Origin: Litoditis marina
Taxonomy: Eukaryota > Nematoda > Chromadorea > Rhabditida > Rhabditidae
Assembly (NCBI GenBank): GCA_964036275.1
Contig: OZ038434.1
Coordinates: 16,171,879 to 16,235,878, forward strand
Direction of reading: 5' to 3'
Length of the DNA: 64,000 nucleotides
Of this stretch, positions 13,484 through 27,100 are shown in pieces. The notes beneath the pieces are model-generated. The model was given only the letters and a program-made list of their open reading frames with translations, was not told the origin of the DNA and did not search any database. Made by a program: the position numbers and the translations under genes. Positions within the stretch are counted from its first letter, which is position 1. Each line of letters starts with the position of its first letter.

Positions 13484-14838
13484 GTTTGCTGTAGTTCGAA
13501 GCGGAGACGGTATCTCACGAACCCAGCCGTCGTAGTCACACGTGGAACATCAACAGTTGTGCCTTTTTGTAGAATCTTTTTCGACTTCGGTCCCAATTCT
13601 CGAGAGTGTCTAGGTTATGATTGCATCACGACCATGAAATAAGTGCCTCATACCCTTCGGTTTTTTCGTATGAGCTCGTAATCTTGTTTCAATCAGAACC
13701 TATTTATAGAGCGATGTTGTTTGATGTTCATACACTAGGACTGTGAATTACGACTAAAATGCATCCCGTTCGAGACGTTTAAATCACGGTATATTGCAAC
13801 TTTGCCTCATCTCTTTAGCTTTGCTTGTATTGGTTTCTTTTGTATAAGGGGTCTATCATCAAACGTTCAAAGAGTGTGTGTACGTAGCAGCTATGAGGAG
13901 CGCATATTTTAGAAACCAAAAAATATCAAATCAAATCTGCGTGCGTGTGCTTGAACACTCCTATAATACCTTACTTTTACCTTTATATACCTTTTACTTA
14001 TCTTATTTACTTACTTATCTGTTTTTATATACCTTGCTCCCATTCTACGCCTTTCACTTCGCGTACTACGCTAAATGCGTATTCCTCTGATGTGTTACCC
14101 ACACTCCACGTAACTATACCATTGACGGGAATTCTAAATTTATAGCAATTTATCACAACTGATGAACGTCTGTTTTAAATCCTTATCATTCCTTGTGCTG
14201 TGTCAAATTGTTCAGGTCCCAGTACGGTATATTTCACCAGTATTTTGTAAACAATCATCTGTAATTGTGCAGATAGATTAACCGCCCGGTTTTTTCTGTA
14301 CGAAATATTGTACCATCCTAGGGAATATGTATCGACAGTTTGCCCATCGTTTCGAGTCGATCTACTGTTCTTCCTGGCCGTGTGAACGAAAATGCGGCTT
14401 GTTTCACGTTCGACTACTATCAAGTTAGTTTAACATGTAACAATGATAATAATGAATAGTTCATAGCTCATTATTTGCGTATCGAAAGCACAATATTCAC
14501 GTATCAAAGCAGTTTTTACCAACTTAAATTTCTGAGAATGTTTTTTTTAAATACAAGCAAATCGTTTGTGGTGGCTCTCAAAATACCCGGACCTAACTTT
14601 GGAAGAATCGCTGGTGTATTTTCGCATTTCAGTGGCATCGAATGACGAAAATTAATCCTGAATATCACTTGTTCGAAAGATTAATCCGGAAACCTTTCAC
14701 CATACATTCAACTATAGTTAGACGATAGTACAAATTTTATAAACATCATTCAGTTCACATTAGTTCACTAACGTTATCACATACAAAACTGTTTCTTTTC
14801 ATATAGTCCGTTTTTCAATAGCTTTGTTTCTGTTTTAG

Positions 14839-17800
14839 AAAAAGATGCTGACTACACCAGCCCAAGTACGAGCGGATATCGGTCTTCAGACACCACGGCC
14901 AGAGACTGTAAGTCCTCCCGTCATAGGTTTACACTATAACCGGTCTCGATTTAGAATATGGGAGAACACCATTGTATCAACTTGTTACTGTTACAATCAC
15001 CTTTTGATAAAATAAAGTAAAAAAGTAAAGTAAAAAACTCATTTCTACTTTTGCAAACCCTGTTTTTTCCTACTTCAGTGCATTAATCGCAGGTGTCAAA
15101 AGTTCAAAGGAACTTTTATTCAAAACTCTCAAATGAAAAATAATTTTCCAATATGTTTGTTCGGTGATATCTGCCTGTAGAGACGCAGACACGCAGAGGA
15201 ACTTTGATTATTATCATTTCGGTGTGGTCACAAGGGGCTTGTGACGACACTAATCAGTCCTGTCACTAAGTTAAGCCAAGCAGAGAGAAACGTAGCAGAG
15301 GGCGAAAATTCACTTCGGAAAAATCAATATTTTCATCTGCATTCGGAAAAATAAGTGTTTTCAGCCGAAGACAGTCGACAAGTCGATAATCATGTTGGAT
15401 CAACGTTTGAAGAAATAATGGAACAAGCCGCTAGGAAGGTTAATAACGATATATATATGCTTATCATAAACCTCGTAAGCGAAACTCACGCACATCCTAC
15501 GAGTTACGAGATTTGAAAAAAGGAAATCAGATCAGATTTTGACTAAAATTCTGTTTGCTCGAAAACGACTTCGGAGAGAGTGACAAACTTTGAATTGTAG
15601 TCAGATGCCTCAAAAAACATGGAACGTAAATACGAATACAACGAATTAGATCAACAACAAACTGACTCTCATTACCTACTCGTCTTAGATTAAAACCTAC
15701 TTGGGGATAGCTCAAAGAAACGCTGGAAAAATACGGTAGTTCTGACTATTCTTCTGTCATTATATCTGTGCCGTTTCACGCGATTCAGAAATTATGATTC
15801 ACAACTTAAATTTGCTTTTTTGTTACAGTGAGCATTTTACGATGTCAAAAATTTAGGTGTCATCCAGTTATTTGGAACCTCCTCTGCCGGATATTCCGGG
15901 GCTCAAACGGAAGACGTCCAGACTCGGTGAGAGAACCTAGTCAACTATGGCCTGAGCCCCTGGGCAATATGAACTAAAGATAAATGTTCCTCACCGATTT
16001 GGTTTTATTTTTTTCGTACTAGTACTGTTTATTGTTCACGTAACAAACATTTTTGCTTCAAAGAATCCTAACAATAGATTAATTTGTAATGCTTACTTAT
16101 GCCTCAACACCAGTGAAACATTCAGGTGAACTTCCGAGTCTTTCTTCTCTGGATACGACCACAATTAAATACGATCAGCCGGTTTGGGACAATCGAACAT
16201 TGTCGCACGACCTGCTAGATTCGGACGAGGAACACTACATACACGGTGAATAAAACCAATAATAGTAATTTATATAAAATGAAATACTCGAATTAGAAAG
16301 AAGTACAGTACTTAAAACTTCGAGTCAATCTACAAGGGCAGCAGTGAAGAACACCATTCACAACTTCATACCCTAATGTTTTTCACCGTAATATAACCCT
16401 AATATGAGAACACCTTACCCACATACCCTAATGTCTTTTCAGGGGACCCTCCATCGTACATTGACAACGAGTCTGTTATTGACGAGTCGATACGGTAAGG
16501 TTTTATACGTTAAAGGAGACTGGAACATAACTCGTATATTAGTTTGATCAGTCCACGTGACGCACGACACGAAACGCGTCTAATCAAAAGTAGGATACAG
16601 CAACTTTACGAGAAACCATGTTGCTCTCCGGTCTCCTTTATTAAGAACTAGTATTGTTGAATAATTTTTGTGCGAAGAAAACAAAATTCCGAACACATGA
16701 TCACCGAGCAGACGGTAAAAAATGGTTTTTCTTGAAATCCGATAATGCAAAACAGTTTTTCATCTATATATGATTTTCTCCGTAGTAACATTAACTGAAC
16801 ACTTTTTTAACTATTTCACGTGTTTAGAGGAAATTTGACAACACTGTTAACGAGATCATTTTCAGCTATGGATCTTTGGATATCGATACGAATCCCATGG
16901 ATCATGACCGATACTTGGGCAACGACGACTCGTCAGGTTGGTGACTGAACGAGATTTGTTAGGAATTGAGTTTCCTCCATACGCTACATATTTTATTGTA
17001 GATCATTGCTCACCGATCATTGTAGTACACACCATTGTACGTGCGATGGGATTGTGAGTTCTGGATGGGAGTAGAACTTTAGTGATGAAGGGAACAATTG
17101 TTCGTAGTTTTTTTATTGTACAACTACTTCAAAACGGGTATCATTCTATTTCTCACGGAAAGGATATATCCCATGTTGTTTTTTTGTGCTAACAAACTAT
17201 AATTTGGTTTCAGATGACGACTACAGCAAGCTGGATCTAACCGCACAACGACGTTTTAGTGAGTTGCATAACTTTCACATATTTTAATATAGTTAAAGTT
17301 AAAGTTAAAGTTACCCCTGTTCTTCAAAGTTCCACGCGGAACTTTGCAGAGGACAGTCTCAGAGGGAAACTCTGTAAGGCAGAGCGAGTTTATCTTACTT
17401 TTCCCATCCGGCCAGGGAGCATTAGGGAAGGTTTCAACTTTCGTAGATAATCTACTACCAAATTATCGCCCACGAAGGGATGAATGCCTTGGTTTAGCAG
17501 TGGTGGGGATCGAACGTGTGACTCGTTGAGTGGTGGGTGGCGCCTTAACTAATACAACATTTCACCACAAACAAAAACAAAAATAGTTTGTGCTGTTTTG
17601 ATCTGCTCCTCGGATTTATATGTTTTCACGTGTTGAAATTTCCGCGCTATGATTTGACATTTAAAATAGCGCAAAAGTTTTATTAAATCGTGAAACCGTT
17701 TTTCGATATCGAAGATTCTTTCAATAATATAACGATATCGTTCGCAACTACTGTCTTTTCATCTGCTCAATTTCAACTGTCGTTCGCGTACTGTGAAACA

Positions 17801-17915
17801 CTATGATGGAATGAACGTAGTTTTTATAGGTGTGGATTCACCACGTTCTACCCCAACTCTCGTCCGAAGACATCTGGAAAAGAGTAAATTCGAGAAAAGT
17901 ATCGATACGCTGTGA
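14839..17915 (+). CDS. Unrecognised acidic Ser/Asp-rich protein, 3' eight exons (5' end missing)
   Basis: Eight exons join in one frame and end at TGA: 14839-14907, 15365-15438, 15857-15926, 16126-16245, 16443-16494, 16866-16936, 17214-17258, 17830-17915 (about 195 residues seen). The first exon enters with two bases of a split codon (AA|AAA GAT GCT), so at least one upstream exon exists. The ATG at 14845 is in the wrong frame. The peptide has many Ser, Thr, Asp and Tyr, with low-complexity stretches such as YTSPSTSGYRSSDTT and PPLPDIPGLKRK, a candidate basophilic kinase site RRFS, and SPRSTPT near the end. This suggests a disordered regulatory tail or adaptor. It ends in KFEKSIDTL. I recognise no domain and assign no function. 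It converges with the minus-strand gene that stops at 18112. Confidence 0.6.
17285..17551 (-). mobile_element. tRNA-derived SINE-like element
   Basis: On the minus strand a head beginning TAGTTAAGGCGCC resembles a degenerate RNA polymerase III box A, and GTTCGATCCCC downstream matches box B. The far end (low coordinates) is a short tandem AACTTT repeat, as in many SINE tails. It lies in the last intron of the 14839-17915 gene, opposite to its sense. The length of the body is approximate. Confidence 0.5.
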
Positions 17916-18111
17916 TAAGTTGGCACAAAATTGCCGTCGAGTGTACTTTTGATGAACGTTTCCACAACTTAGATGTTGTGGCATTATGGTGTTTTTTGCT
18001 CCTATTATAGCTCGCGTGCTATGGAAACTTTCAAAACGTTTTCGCATTTGTGCAGAACAGTTCCCGCTCGACATCATTTGAAAAATAGTGTTGTTTGGGT
18101 ACATATATTAT

Positions 18112-20087
18112 TTACATCATTTGTGTTACAAAAAGCACAATCAATAATTGTGTGAGTGACAATATTCCGTTGGAACTGTTCAGTTGACAGCCAGGTAGAA
18201 GTGCTTCTGAAGGTCTGACGATGAGCTCCCGAACTAGCTGCCAGGCCCGGTAGCCACACTCGTAGCGAATCGGGTACCGAACGCAGTCTACGTAGTTCCG
18301 CATCGCACTGAAACTCTTTTTCATTGAGAAACAATAACTTGCTCGAAATACTCTGAGAAAAACTCAAGGCTGGCACATGTTTTGCGTCAATTACCTAGTT
18401 GAAATGCCGTGATGTTTCTAGTTGAGGACTGGTTCTCTGATATTTCGAACACAAGTGTTTCCACCTGCAGGAAGTCACGTGGTAAATCGCGAATAAATCT
18501 ATTCTATTCTTCTAGTAAACACTTCTACTCACATTTTTTTGTCACGTGAAAAATATACCTCAACTGAGAAAGGTAATTATTTTTATTACTGCTTCCCGTT
18601 GTACACTTCAAAACATTAAGTTGTGCATTTTGTTTTTGATTACTCACAATAGGTAGAAATATATAAACGATCCCCACCCGCAAGCAGCTGCATTCCTAGA
18701 CCCTCCTTCCATGTCATACGGTATCTTCCGGGTGTCGGCCACCATTTCAGCCTGACACTGCATCATTTCAGCTCTCGTCAGAGTTCTCGTGAAACAGTCG
18801 AAGTTTCGCATCATTTCTGAATAACACTACTGTTTATTGTTCCGTTTTTCCAGTTTTAATGGTTTTTTTTGAATGGGCGAAACTTTTGATAACTCAATTA
18901 AAAGAAGATTTACACTTTGATCTGTTTTACGTTCAATTTTTGATCAGTTGTGCAAGAGACCTAAAAGATTTCATTTGGTTCAGCGGTATCTCAAACTTCT
19001 GATTATGTCGCGGTCACGAGTATTAGTTTGTTTCACATAACGTGTATGATTAGTACAAAGTATAGGGCAAACAAATCTACCTCCATATCCGTCTCTACAG
19101 AGAAAATCGAGTACTTTCAAGGCGGAGTCGTACTGGAATCTGGCGTTGCTGGTGTCGAAGCAGATGTCCTTGTAGGGTTCGATACACAGATCAAATACGA
19201 AGAAATTACTGTAACCAGTGCAGAATCAGTTACTTCCATAATGTCGTGCTCGTACTAAATATCTTGATGATTAATATTTATCAAGATAAACAATTCTATC
19301 TCACAATGAATTAGACTAATATCACAACTAGCCTTTCAGCAAATGGAAAGAGAGATAGATACACTCGCCGAAATTTGTGACCTCGTTTCACTGTGTTTCT
19401 TGTTCGTCACCTTATTGGTCGAACTTCGCGAATCTCTGATCAATTCCTATTAACACATGTTTCTAACGTCGAACCACGGATTTTGTCAATAATTCGCATT
19501 GACTCACTCGCAAACTTCAGTGAAGTAGTCTTTTGTCTTCGACAGAAAATGTTGCCACGATAGTCCACTGGCGCCCTCGCCAAAGACGCCAACCCTGTAC
19601 AGTGGGTCGGCGCACTGCTTCACCCTCTCCTGCGCCTGGGGGCCACAGACTCGCGCCACTGGCGCCGCCGCCGAGTACATATCTGCCTGTACGTTGCTCG
19701 CGTTCTTCCACTGAAATCAAGACTAGTTCTGTTCTGTAAGTTGAATTTATGTTTGCAAAATCGGTGATGGGAATACCACAAATCACGCAAAACGAGACTG
19801 TAAGATTCAAAGGTCTTGCATATCTTCTCCGGTGTCAATTTTGGAAAAAAGCACGTAATGTGCACATTTTTCATTTTGTTGGAAAATGTAATGTAATTCT
19901 CAGTTCACCTTCATCTTCCTCGCTTGTTTTGCTAGGTTGCTTTTCTCAAATCTTTACTTACTCCGTAATGTACATAGTTGTAGACCTGCGGTGGGGCTTG
20001 AATGTACGGCATGACAACTTCGGGCACTTCAATATTCTCAGCCGCTACCAACACGAGTATCAAACAAGGACTGATCAGAGAAATCAT
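18112..20087 (-). CDS. Secreted cysteine-rich, probably GPI-anchored surface protein, 5 exons
   Basis: Complete 263-aa model, all phases consistent: 19962-20087, 19508-19710, 19081-19208, 18678-18816, 18112-18307. The start MISLISPCLILVLVAAEN is a clear signal peptide. The mature part has about a dozen cysteines spaced through four exons (for example VCGPQAQERVKQC, FDLCIEPYKDIC, NYVDCVRYPIRYEC). The C terminus has a small-residue site (NSSNG) followed by a hydrophobic tail, ILSLTQLLIVLFVTQMM, with no charged end, which is the pattern of a GPI-attachment signal. The cysteine spacing recalls the nematode DUF19-type secreted families, but that is a suggestion only. The ATG is 6 bases after an acceptor. 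It lies 1.1 kb downstream of pyruvate carboxylase on the same strand; function unknown. Confidence 0.8.
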
Positions 20088-21188
20088 TTGAGCCTGAAAA
20101 TAGATAGTCCATAATGATTATTCGGCGAGCAAATCAATGAAAATGAAGGGTTAGGTCGCGAAGACTATGTGTTCATTATTCGCTCGGAATAGGTGCGATG
20201 ACAGTGGGTGAAAAACAAGAAAGTAAAAATTTGAAGTGGTGATCTGATCGCATGTGATTTACGATACATGGCTATGAAAGTGCTGAAATATAGTGCACCC
20301 GACCCGCAACAGTTGTACCGAATGTTATGAATTATGTGTTACTAAGCCGTGCTAGGCTCAACAGACTAACTACGTATTGAGAGACTCATGAAAAGCAAAG
20401 AGAGCACGATTAGGGGAAAAAAAACTAGCAATGAGAGCACGATTAGGGAAAAAGTCAATATAAAGAAAAAGTAAGTCACATGAGGAAAATGTTCTCACAG
20501 AATTTAGCTATCGGTGCTAATTAGCATAAATGGGATAGTGAGTGGTGGAGCGGTGTCTCCCTCACTGTTTGTCTATTATGACATGTGCCACTTTGCTTCC
20601 GTAATTGCGCACCCTCTTCAGAGGGCAATCGTACAAATATGGACATAGTTATACGTACAAATCTATCACTGTTACGCATTTTAACTTTTAGTTATTTCGG
20701 GGACTGTTTTTACTGACTAATTTTTAATTTCAAATAGGCGCAATAGCCGAATGAAGCCTTCCAAACTAGAAATGATTATGCCTAGTGAAAGGTTGGAGAG
20801 CTGAACGAAAACGTAGCCACAGAACCTTTCTTGTCGATTAAAATAACTGTTTAGATAGGTTCGACCAAGTCGCAATTCGAATAACAATGTTTGAATAGCG
20901 ATTTTAATACCGAACCAAGATTTATAATTCGTTATTGAAAACCTATCGGTACTCTTACTGTGTAGCTAACTACAACTAACTACACTACAAGTTGGGAATC
21001 GGTCTAACTCACTTTTTCCAACTAAACAAATGTTTCTGTTCTTGTTTCTTGCGTCTACAGAAAAGTCGATCAATTGCAAGCTTTACTCACACAAACACAC
21101 AGATTACAGTTGCATCAAGCAGAGAAAACTAGGTAAACGTGTGCATGTCGGGAAACACTCGAATAGAAAATTTCTTGCAATTTGTAAT
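20088..21188. other. Spacer between pyruvate carboxylase and the GPI-protein gene
   Basis: Should contain the 3' UTR of pyruvate carboxylase and the promoter of the downstream gene. A 20-base phrase with GAGAGCACGATTAGGG is repeated twice near 20399-20455. I see no other gene. Confidence 0.6.
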
Positions 21189-24100
21189 CTATTCAGGTAG
21201 AATTTCAATGATGAGATCATCAGCTTCAACACTATCTCCGACCACAGCTTCAATCGAAGTCACCACACCGGCACACTAAAAATGAGTAATATTCGTCCAT
21301 AATAAAAACAGAAAATTATGTAAAAAGTAAAGTAGATGATGACTGAGAAGATTGAATAACGGAGATTTGAAATGAAAGGTCATTCGAATGGTTCACATCA
21401 ACGTTTCGGCGTTTGTTCTCAAATGTTTCTGCACGTTTTCAGACCCCTTTTGTACCTATTGCGAACAGTGATGTGATTGTGAATAGGGGGTGATATATTT
21501 TTATGTTCAATCCACAAATCTTGTGAATTCTGTAAGTTAGTCTGGAGTCAACTTTTACTCACCTTGGACTCAACAGCCATTTCCATCTTCATTGCCGACA
21601 GCACACAGACAGTCTGTTTCGGGGTAACACGGTCGCCAACTTTCACCTGCAGTTGAAATTGACAATTGATAGAAAACATTTGGTAGTAATACTATTCTAA
21701 TGCGAAGTCACGTGAAGCGTGTGAAATTCTACAGAATCTGGAAGCGTGTTACGAAAAAGCGTCAATTTGCTGACTCTTATCGTTTTACGTGTACATAAAT
21801 GAAATAAAGTTACCGTGGAACCGACAATTTTTATGTACTAAAGCGTCAATAGAATAATTGGTAGAACACATTGAAACTATCGAGTAAAACCACAAGCTCT
21901 CACCTTGACTTCGAGAATGTTTCCTCTCATCGGGGCTCCAACTTGGGATACATTTCCACTGATCGCCTTAGCACGAGTTTTCAGGTGCTGGAAAAAAAAG
22001 CAAATTGTAAATAGAATATCTACATTTTATACACTATTTATACACTTTTCAAGGTTATTTAAAATCTCTTCAAATTTAATGAAGATAAAAATTCCAGTTC
22101 ATTCAGTTGTATCGTCGATTTTAGTACTTTCCTAATCGTTGGTACAAGCCTAGATGTTAAACCTCTCTCTTTTTTCTTACTAGTTTCCTGTATAGGAATT
22201 CCAGCAAGGTTTGACTATATCAAAACTGTAGTCTTAGTTCTAATTCTAATTCTCTTTAATTGTTTAGTTCTGTTTGTTTGTAATTGTTTAGTCTATTTCT
22301 AATTGTTTAGACTATATCAAAATTGTAGTCAGATGCCTACACAGCAGCACTTGCTTGTTACAACTGAAACTCGTGGGGCACATTACGAAAATAGCAGATC
22401 ATCTCACGGAGAAACGTTACAGTTTGCGTTCGAAAGAAACATGTCAATACTGCTTTGAGTGTCATAACTATATCAACCAACCTTGCTGGCCTCCTTGTCT
22501 TGGATGAAGAGGTTTCTGCAATGTCCGTTGTACTCGTAGAAGACCTCGCGCATTCCCTGTTTGTCCACCTCTCCGATTCCCATCAGCTTCACCAGAAGAG
22601 TTTTACCCTCCTCCAGCTCAATCTGGAAAACAAAATATTAATAGAACAACACTTTATTGATTCAAATTCACTGCATTCACAACATAAAAATTTACTGTCA
22701 TAATAATCAATAATCATAATAACTTGTAGACTACTTGATACAACCAATTTCACTCTGTCATCGTGCATGGTCCATCTTACATTTTCCACATTTTTGACCG
22801 CTCTAAACTTTCCCCGAGATGCAGAATCTTCCCCACTATATTAAAACTGATAAATCAATTTCAAATTAAAATTTCGGAACAACCGATTTCCACGCAAGTC
22901 AATAATTTCCTACCGGGAACTCGACCAGCTCGTCTGGTCCGACGAGGAAGATGTCAGTTGACAGTCGGTCGACCGGTCCATACTTCTCGCGGAATGACGT
23001 CATCTCGGCAAATTCAGAAGGGAACATCACAGAGGACATCACGTCGTACTCGCTGAAAGAAAGGTGGAGTGAAGTAAACTAAAGTAGTAAAGTTAGTTAT
23101 GAGCTGGTGTGGAAACAACGTTATTCGTACTTTAAATAACTACTTATAACTATGAAATATACACAAAAGTATATTTTTGTCATGGGTAGAAATTTCGACA
23201 CTGTACAATTCTCCCCAGAAAAGTGGATAGAAAACGTGAACTAATTAGAACTGCTCCTCAATACCTGATGTTGTTGAACTTCTCCTGCAGACCTTCCTTG
23301 ATGGCAGCGAGGTCCAAGGCGGGCAAGGAAGCTCCGGGGCGACCCTCGAGAGGCTTCTTTCCACGCAGAACCTTAATATAACTGGTAAATTTTCGGGGAA
23401 ATGGAAGAACTTCAATGTTTGGAGGAAACACCAATTTCGAAATGTTACCTTCTCGCGAAGCTTTTCCGGGAAACCATACGGTGGCACTCCAAGTTTGCCC
23501 TGAAATGATGAAAGTATATTTTCTTTTAATTTAAGGAAGTGTCGTTTTAATAGTTATCTCAACTATTATAGTTCAGAATTGAGAAATCAGAAGAATGGAA
23601 GAATTGAGAAATCAGAAGAATTGAAGAATTGAGAAAATTGAGAAATCAAACTAGAAAATAAACCTCAAAGAAGTCCTGAACACTGTTGGGGAAGGTGATA
23701 TCGTCGGCCTTTTCGAGCAGTTCCTGAGCAGAGGAGATGCCCTGTTGAGTCATGACTTGAGCCAGGTCGCCGGTCACCTTGGACGACGGGGTCACCTGCA
23801 AACATATCATTCCAGTCTTTGTTCGAATTTTCTAACTTATTTTCTCTTATAGTTGCATTTCAGAGAATAGTTGAATTTCAGAAAAAGGGGAAGAGGGGAG
23901 GGTACAAAGAGAGAACGAGAAATAGAAATACAGAAAGAAAGAGAGAGAGAAAGAGAGAGAGAGGAAGAGAGAAAAAGTGAGCCAAAAAATAAATATAGAT
24001 GATGAAATTGAAACGGAAGAGTAGAACAGAATGCGAAAAGATACCTTGATGATGTCACCCAGAGCCAGGTTTGCCTCGCGATAATTCTCAGTCACTTGGC

Positions 24101-27100
24101 TGAACTGATCTTGCAGATTCAGGGAGAAGGACTGGAATTATATAAGGTTAATTCTAGATGAGACCGGGCGAAACCAATCATTTTATCAATTTCTGCTGTG
24201 TCTAACGTTTGATCCAAGTTCTTTCAAATAGTGATTTGGACAATGAAATTTGGTCATTCCTCAGTTACAAAATCTGTATTGGGATGGATGTTGGCCCTTA
24301 TAACAGGTCTGATCTACCACATGACATTTAGTGATATCAAACTATAAAAACAGAGCAAACACTCCTGTCGCAGTTGTTTCAATTAAATCAGAGAATCACC
24401 GATTTTCGAAGAAAACTTTCTTTCGACTTTCGAAACTTTCGAAGAAAACTCGAAGAAAATTTTCGAAGAAAACGAAGAAGAAGAAAGATCTAAATTGGCG
24501 TAGTAGTTGGAAAATCATGGCGGAACAGATTAGAATCCGTATATTAGATGCAAAGTTCAAACACCATCATCATCCTCCACTACAATGTTCCGTAATAGAA
24601 CTTGTTCCCGACCTGGAACTGCAGATTGGTGTATTGTCCGCCGGGGATCTCGTGACGGAACACGTCGGCGTTTCCACTCTTCATTGTTGTGGTGCACTCG
24701 AAGGGAGCGTACAGACGACGAGCCTGTTCCCAGTACGCATTGTACTCAGAGAGGGCAGCGGTGCTGATTCCTAAAAACAAGGAGGTGTAAAGATTGCAAG
24801 ATAAAGGGTAAATTTTGAAGCTGAAATTTTTTCATCTCGTTTCTCACAATTGCAAGGTAAGCAATTGCACAATTTCAAGGTAAGGTAACAATTGCAAGGT
24901 AAGGCGGCACGGTAGCCATCTTACAATCCTCCCTGATAAACGTTATTGAAGATCTAGACAGTAATGTAATCACCAACCAGTGTCTCTTTCGGTTCCCTTG
25001 AGAGAATGAACGAGAGCGCCCATGCTGGCCTGACTCGTCATGCCACTCATAGAATCTACCGCAACGTCCACCACATCAGCACCAGCCTGGAAAAGAACCA
25101 CAAATTAACTTGGCTTGTTTTGCTAAGTTTCTAAGTTAGTTTACATGGCTAAGTTTCGCTCAGTTCGTTGAACCCAGTGAGTGTTCCCTACAACTAATCG
25201 AACAGTTTTTGTTTAGTAGGGTTTCATTCAAAAATATATACAACCATAGCAGTAAAACTACGTAAAAACTATATATGATTCCAATGAGAACAAAAAACAT
25301 AGTAATAGTATCGGAACCAAAAACAGGTGGGAGGTATACTGTAGTACAATTAGTTGTTGACAGCCCTACCTCGGCAGCAGCCATTTGTGTAGCTACGGCC
25401 ACGCCAGCAGTATCGTGAGTATGAACATGGATGGGCAGAGAGGGATATCTGAAAGATGAAATAGATTTCAGGTAGAACTTGACTTGGTAGAATAAATTTT
25501 AAAATGTCGTAGGATACATACGACACTGCACGTTCAGTCACATTGTAGTATACGTAGAGATAGGGGTCCGCAGAGAGAAACTAGGCATGGGTGAGCTTTA
25601 TTACCCGCTCATGCGGTCCGCCATGGGGATACCGCGCCGAGTGGGATCGAACTATGGTGTTTGGAGTTCTAGCGCGCACACAACCAGTCGACCACTCAGC
25701 CCCGGTCTGGTGTGCTAACTGATCAAACTACAATTCACATAGTCACCCTTGTACATCAATAGTGCGATCTGGTTCGGATGGGTGTTCGAAATATAACAAA
25801 AAAACTCAAAATTAGATCCCCGGAAAATGAGCTAAACAGATAGATCTTTTTCGGGTTGTAACAAATTCCGTTTCAAAAAATGTGAGCCTAAATACCTCGA
25901 TCGAAGTTCTCCGATGAGCATCTTAGCGGCAGCAGGTTTCATCACACCAGCCATATCCTTGATAGCTGGAATACAAAATAAATAAGTAGTCATTCGATCA
26001 ATATCGGCAACTCAACTCAATCCTATTCAACTTTTCTTCTGAAAAAACAACATGAGAACCGCTCGAATCTCTCTCTCCTTCTCAGAGAGGGGGAGGCTGT
26101 CACTTGTTGCCACAGGTTTGACTTAATTAATATATACGAGAGAACTTGAAATCGTACCAAGAATGTGGAACTCGGCCTTCATGAGCTCTTCAACCAGGTC
26201 GAGGTAGTACTGAAGGTTGTACTGCTTGCGGTTCGGGTCCGAGACGTCTCCCGTGTAGGAGATAGCGGCCTCGGCCACACCACCAGCCTGAAAATAGAGC
26301 AAACTACAAAGTTATAACTTCAAATCCACCTTTACATCACATTTTCATAATCACATTTTCATAATCCACAATCACATTCAGTTTTCTCAAACTTATAGGA
26401 AACACACTCAACATATTGTCAATAAGCAAAGATTTTAAGTAGTATTCTAAACTATCTACAGATCTCTCGAAAGTCGACAGTATTTAATTATAACAACGAA
26501 CGAAGAGAAAGACTTGGAAAATTGAGTCAGTGTTTCGATGTTGTACCTTGTTGACAGCTTCGATTCCGACCAGCATGTTTGGAACATAGTTCAAGCAGTC
26601 GAAGACACGGAAGATATCCATACCAGCTTGCACGGAAAGACGACAGAATCTGGAAACATTTTATGTGTGAAAGTGTATCAAATAACTACTATGAAACTCA
26701 ATAAAACCATCAAATAGTAAACAAAAGTGAATAAGAATTAGCTTATCTTTGGGTAAAAAACTGATCATGATTAGCTGTACCGAAAAAAAACAGAAACCAA
26801 AAAAACTGAAACACAGTAAAAAACAGTTAGGAACTACAGTCACGAGTGAACTCACTCGTCAATGACATTGTCGGGGTAGTTGCTGTATCCCATGGCATTG
26901 GCTCCTCTGAGAAGACATTGGAAGGGGATATTGGGCACAGCTTCTCGCATGGACACCAGACGGTCCCACGGACACTCACGAAGGAACTTCATGCACACGT
27001 CAAAGGTAGCACCTTCAAGAGTATATTTCGAAATCAAAAGCAAACAAGAGGGTCAAGTAGCTAATGAAATCAACTTTTGAAACTTTTGAAAACTTTCCAA

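Larger units (their letters stand above)
10835..14838. other. Gene-poor, repeat-containing spacer
   Basis: Between the receptor stop and the first recognised exon of the next + strand gene I find repeats (listed separately) and weak open frames only. It must hold the missing 5' exon or exons of that gene if the gene is intact, but I could not identify them. A cysteine-containing minus-strand frame at 12037-12357 is discussed in the findings. Confidence 0.5.

Noticed and set aside
14175..14423. 82-codon minus-strand frame
   Set aside because: No splice partners, no recognisable motif and no signal peptide; chance open frame is sufficient.
14845..14907. ATG reading MLTTPAQVRADIGLQTPRPET as the start of the 14839-17915 gene
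   Set aside because: That frame ends in phase 0, while the next exon is open only when entered in phase 1. The alternative frame of the same exon splices correctly through to the stop.
21061..21131. Plus-strand open frame with acceptor and donor (Gln/Leu-rich peptide)
   Set aside because: The splice signals look good, but it lies in the pyruvate carboxylase 3' UTR region and is isolated. The preceding + strand gene ends at 17915, and its phase would not read this frame.
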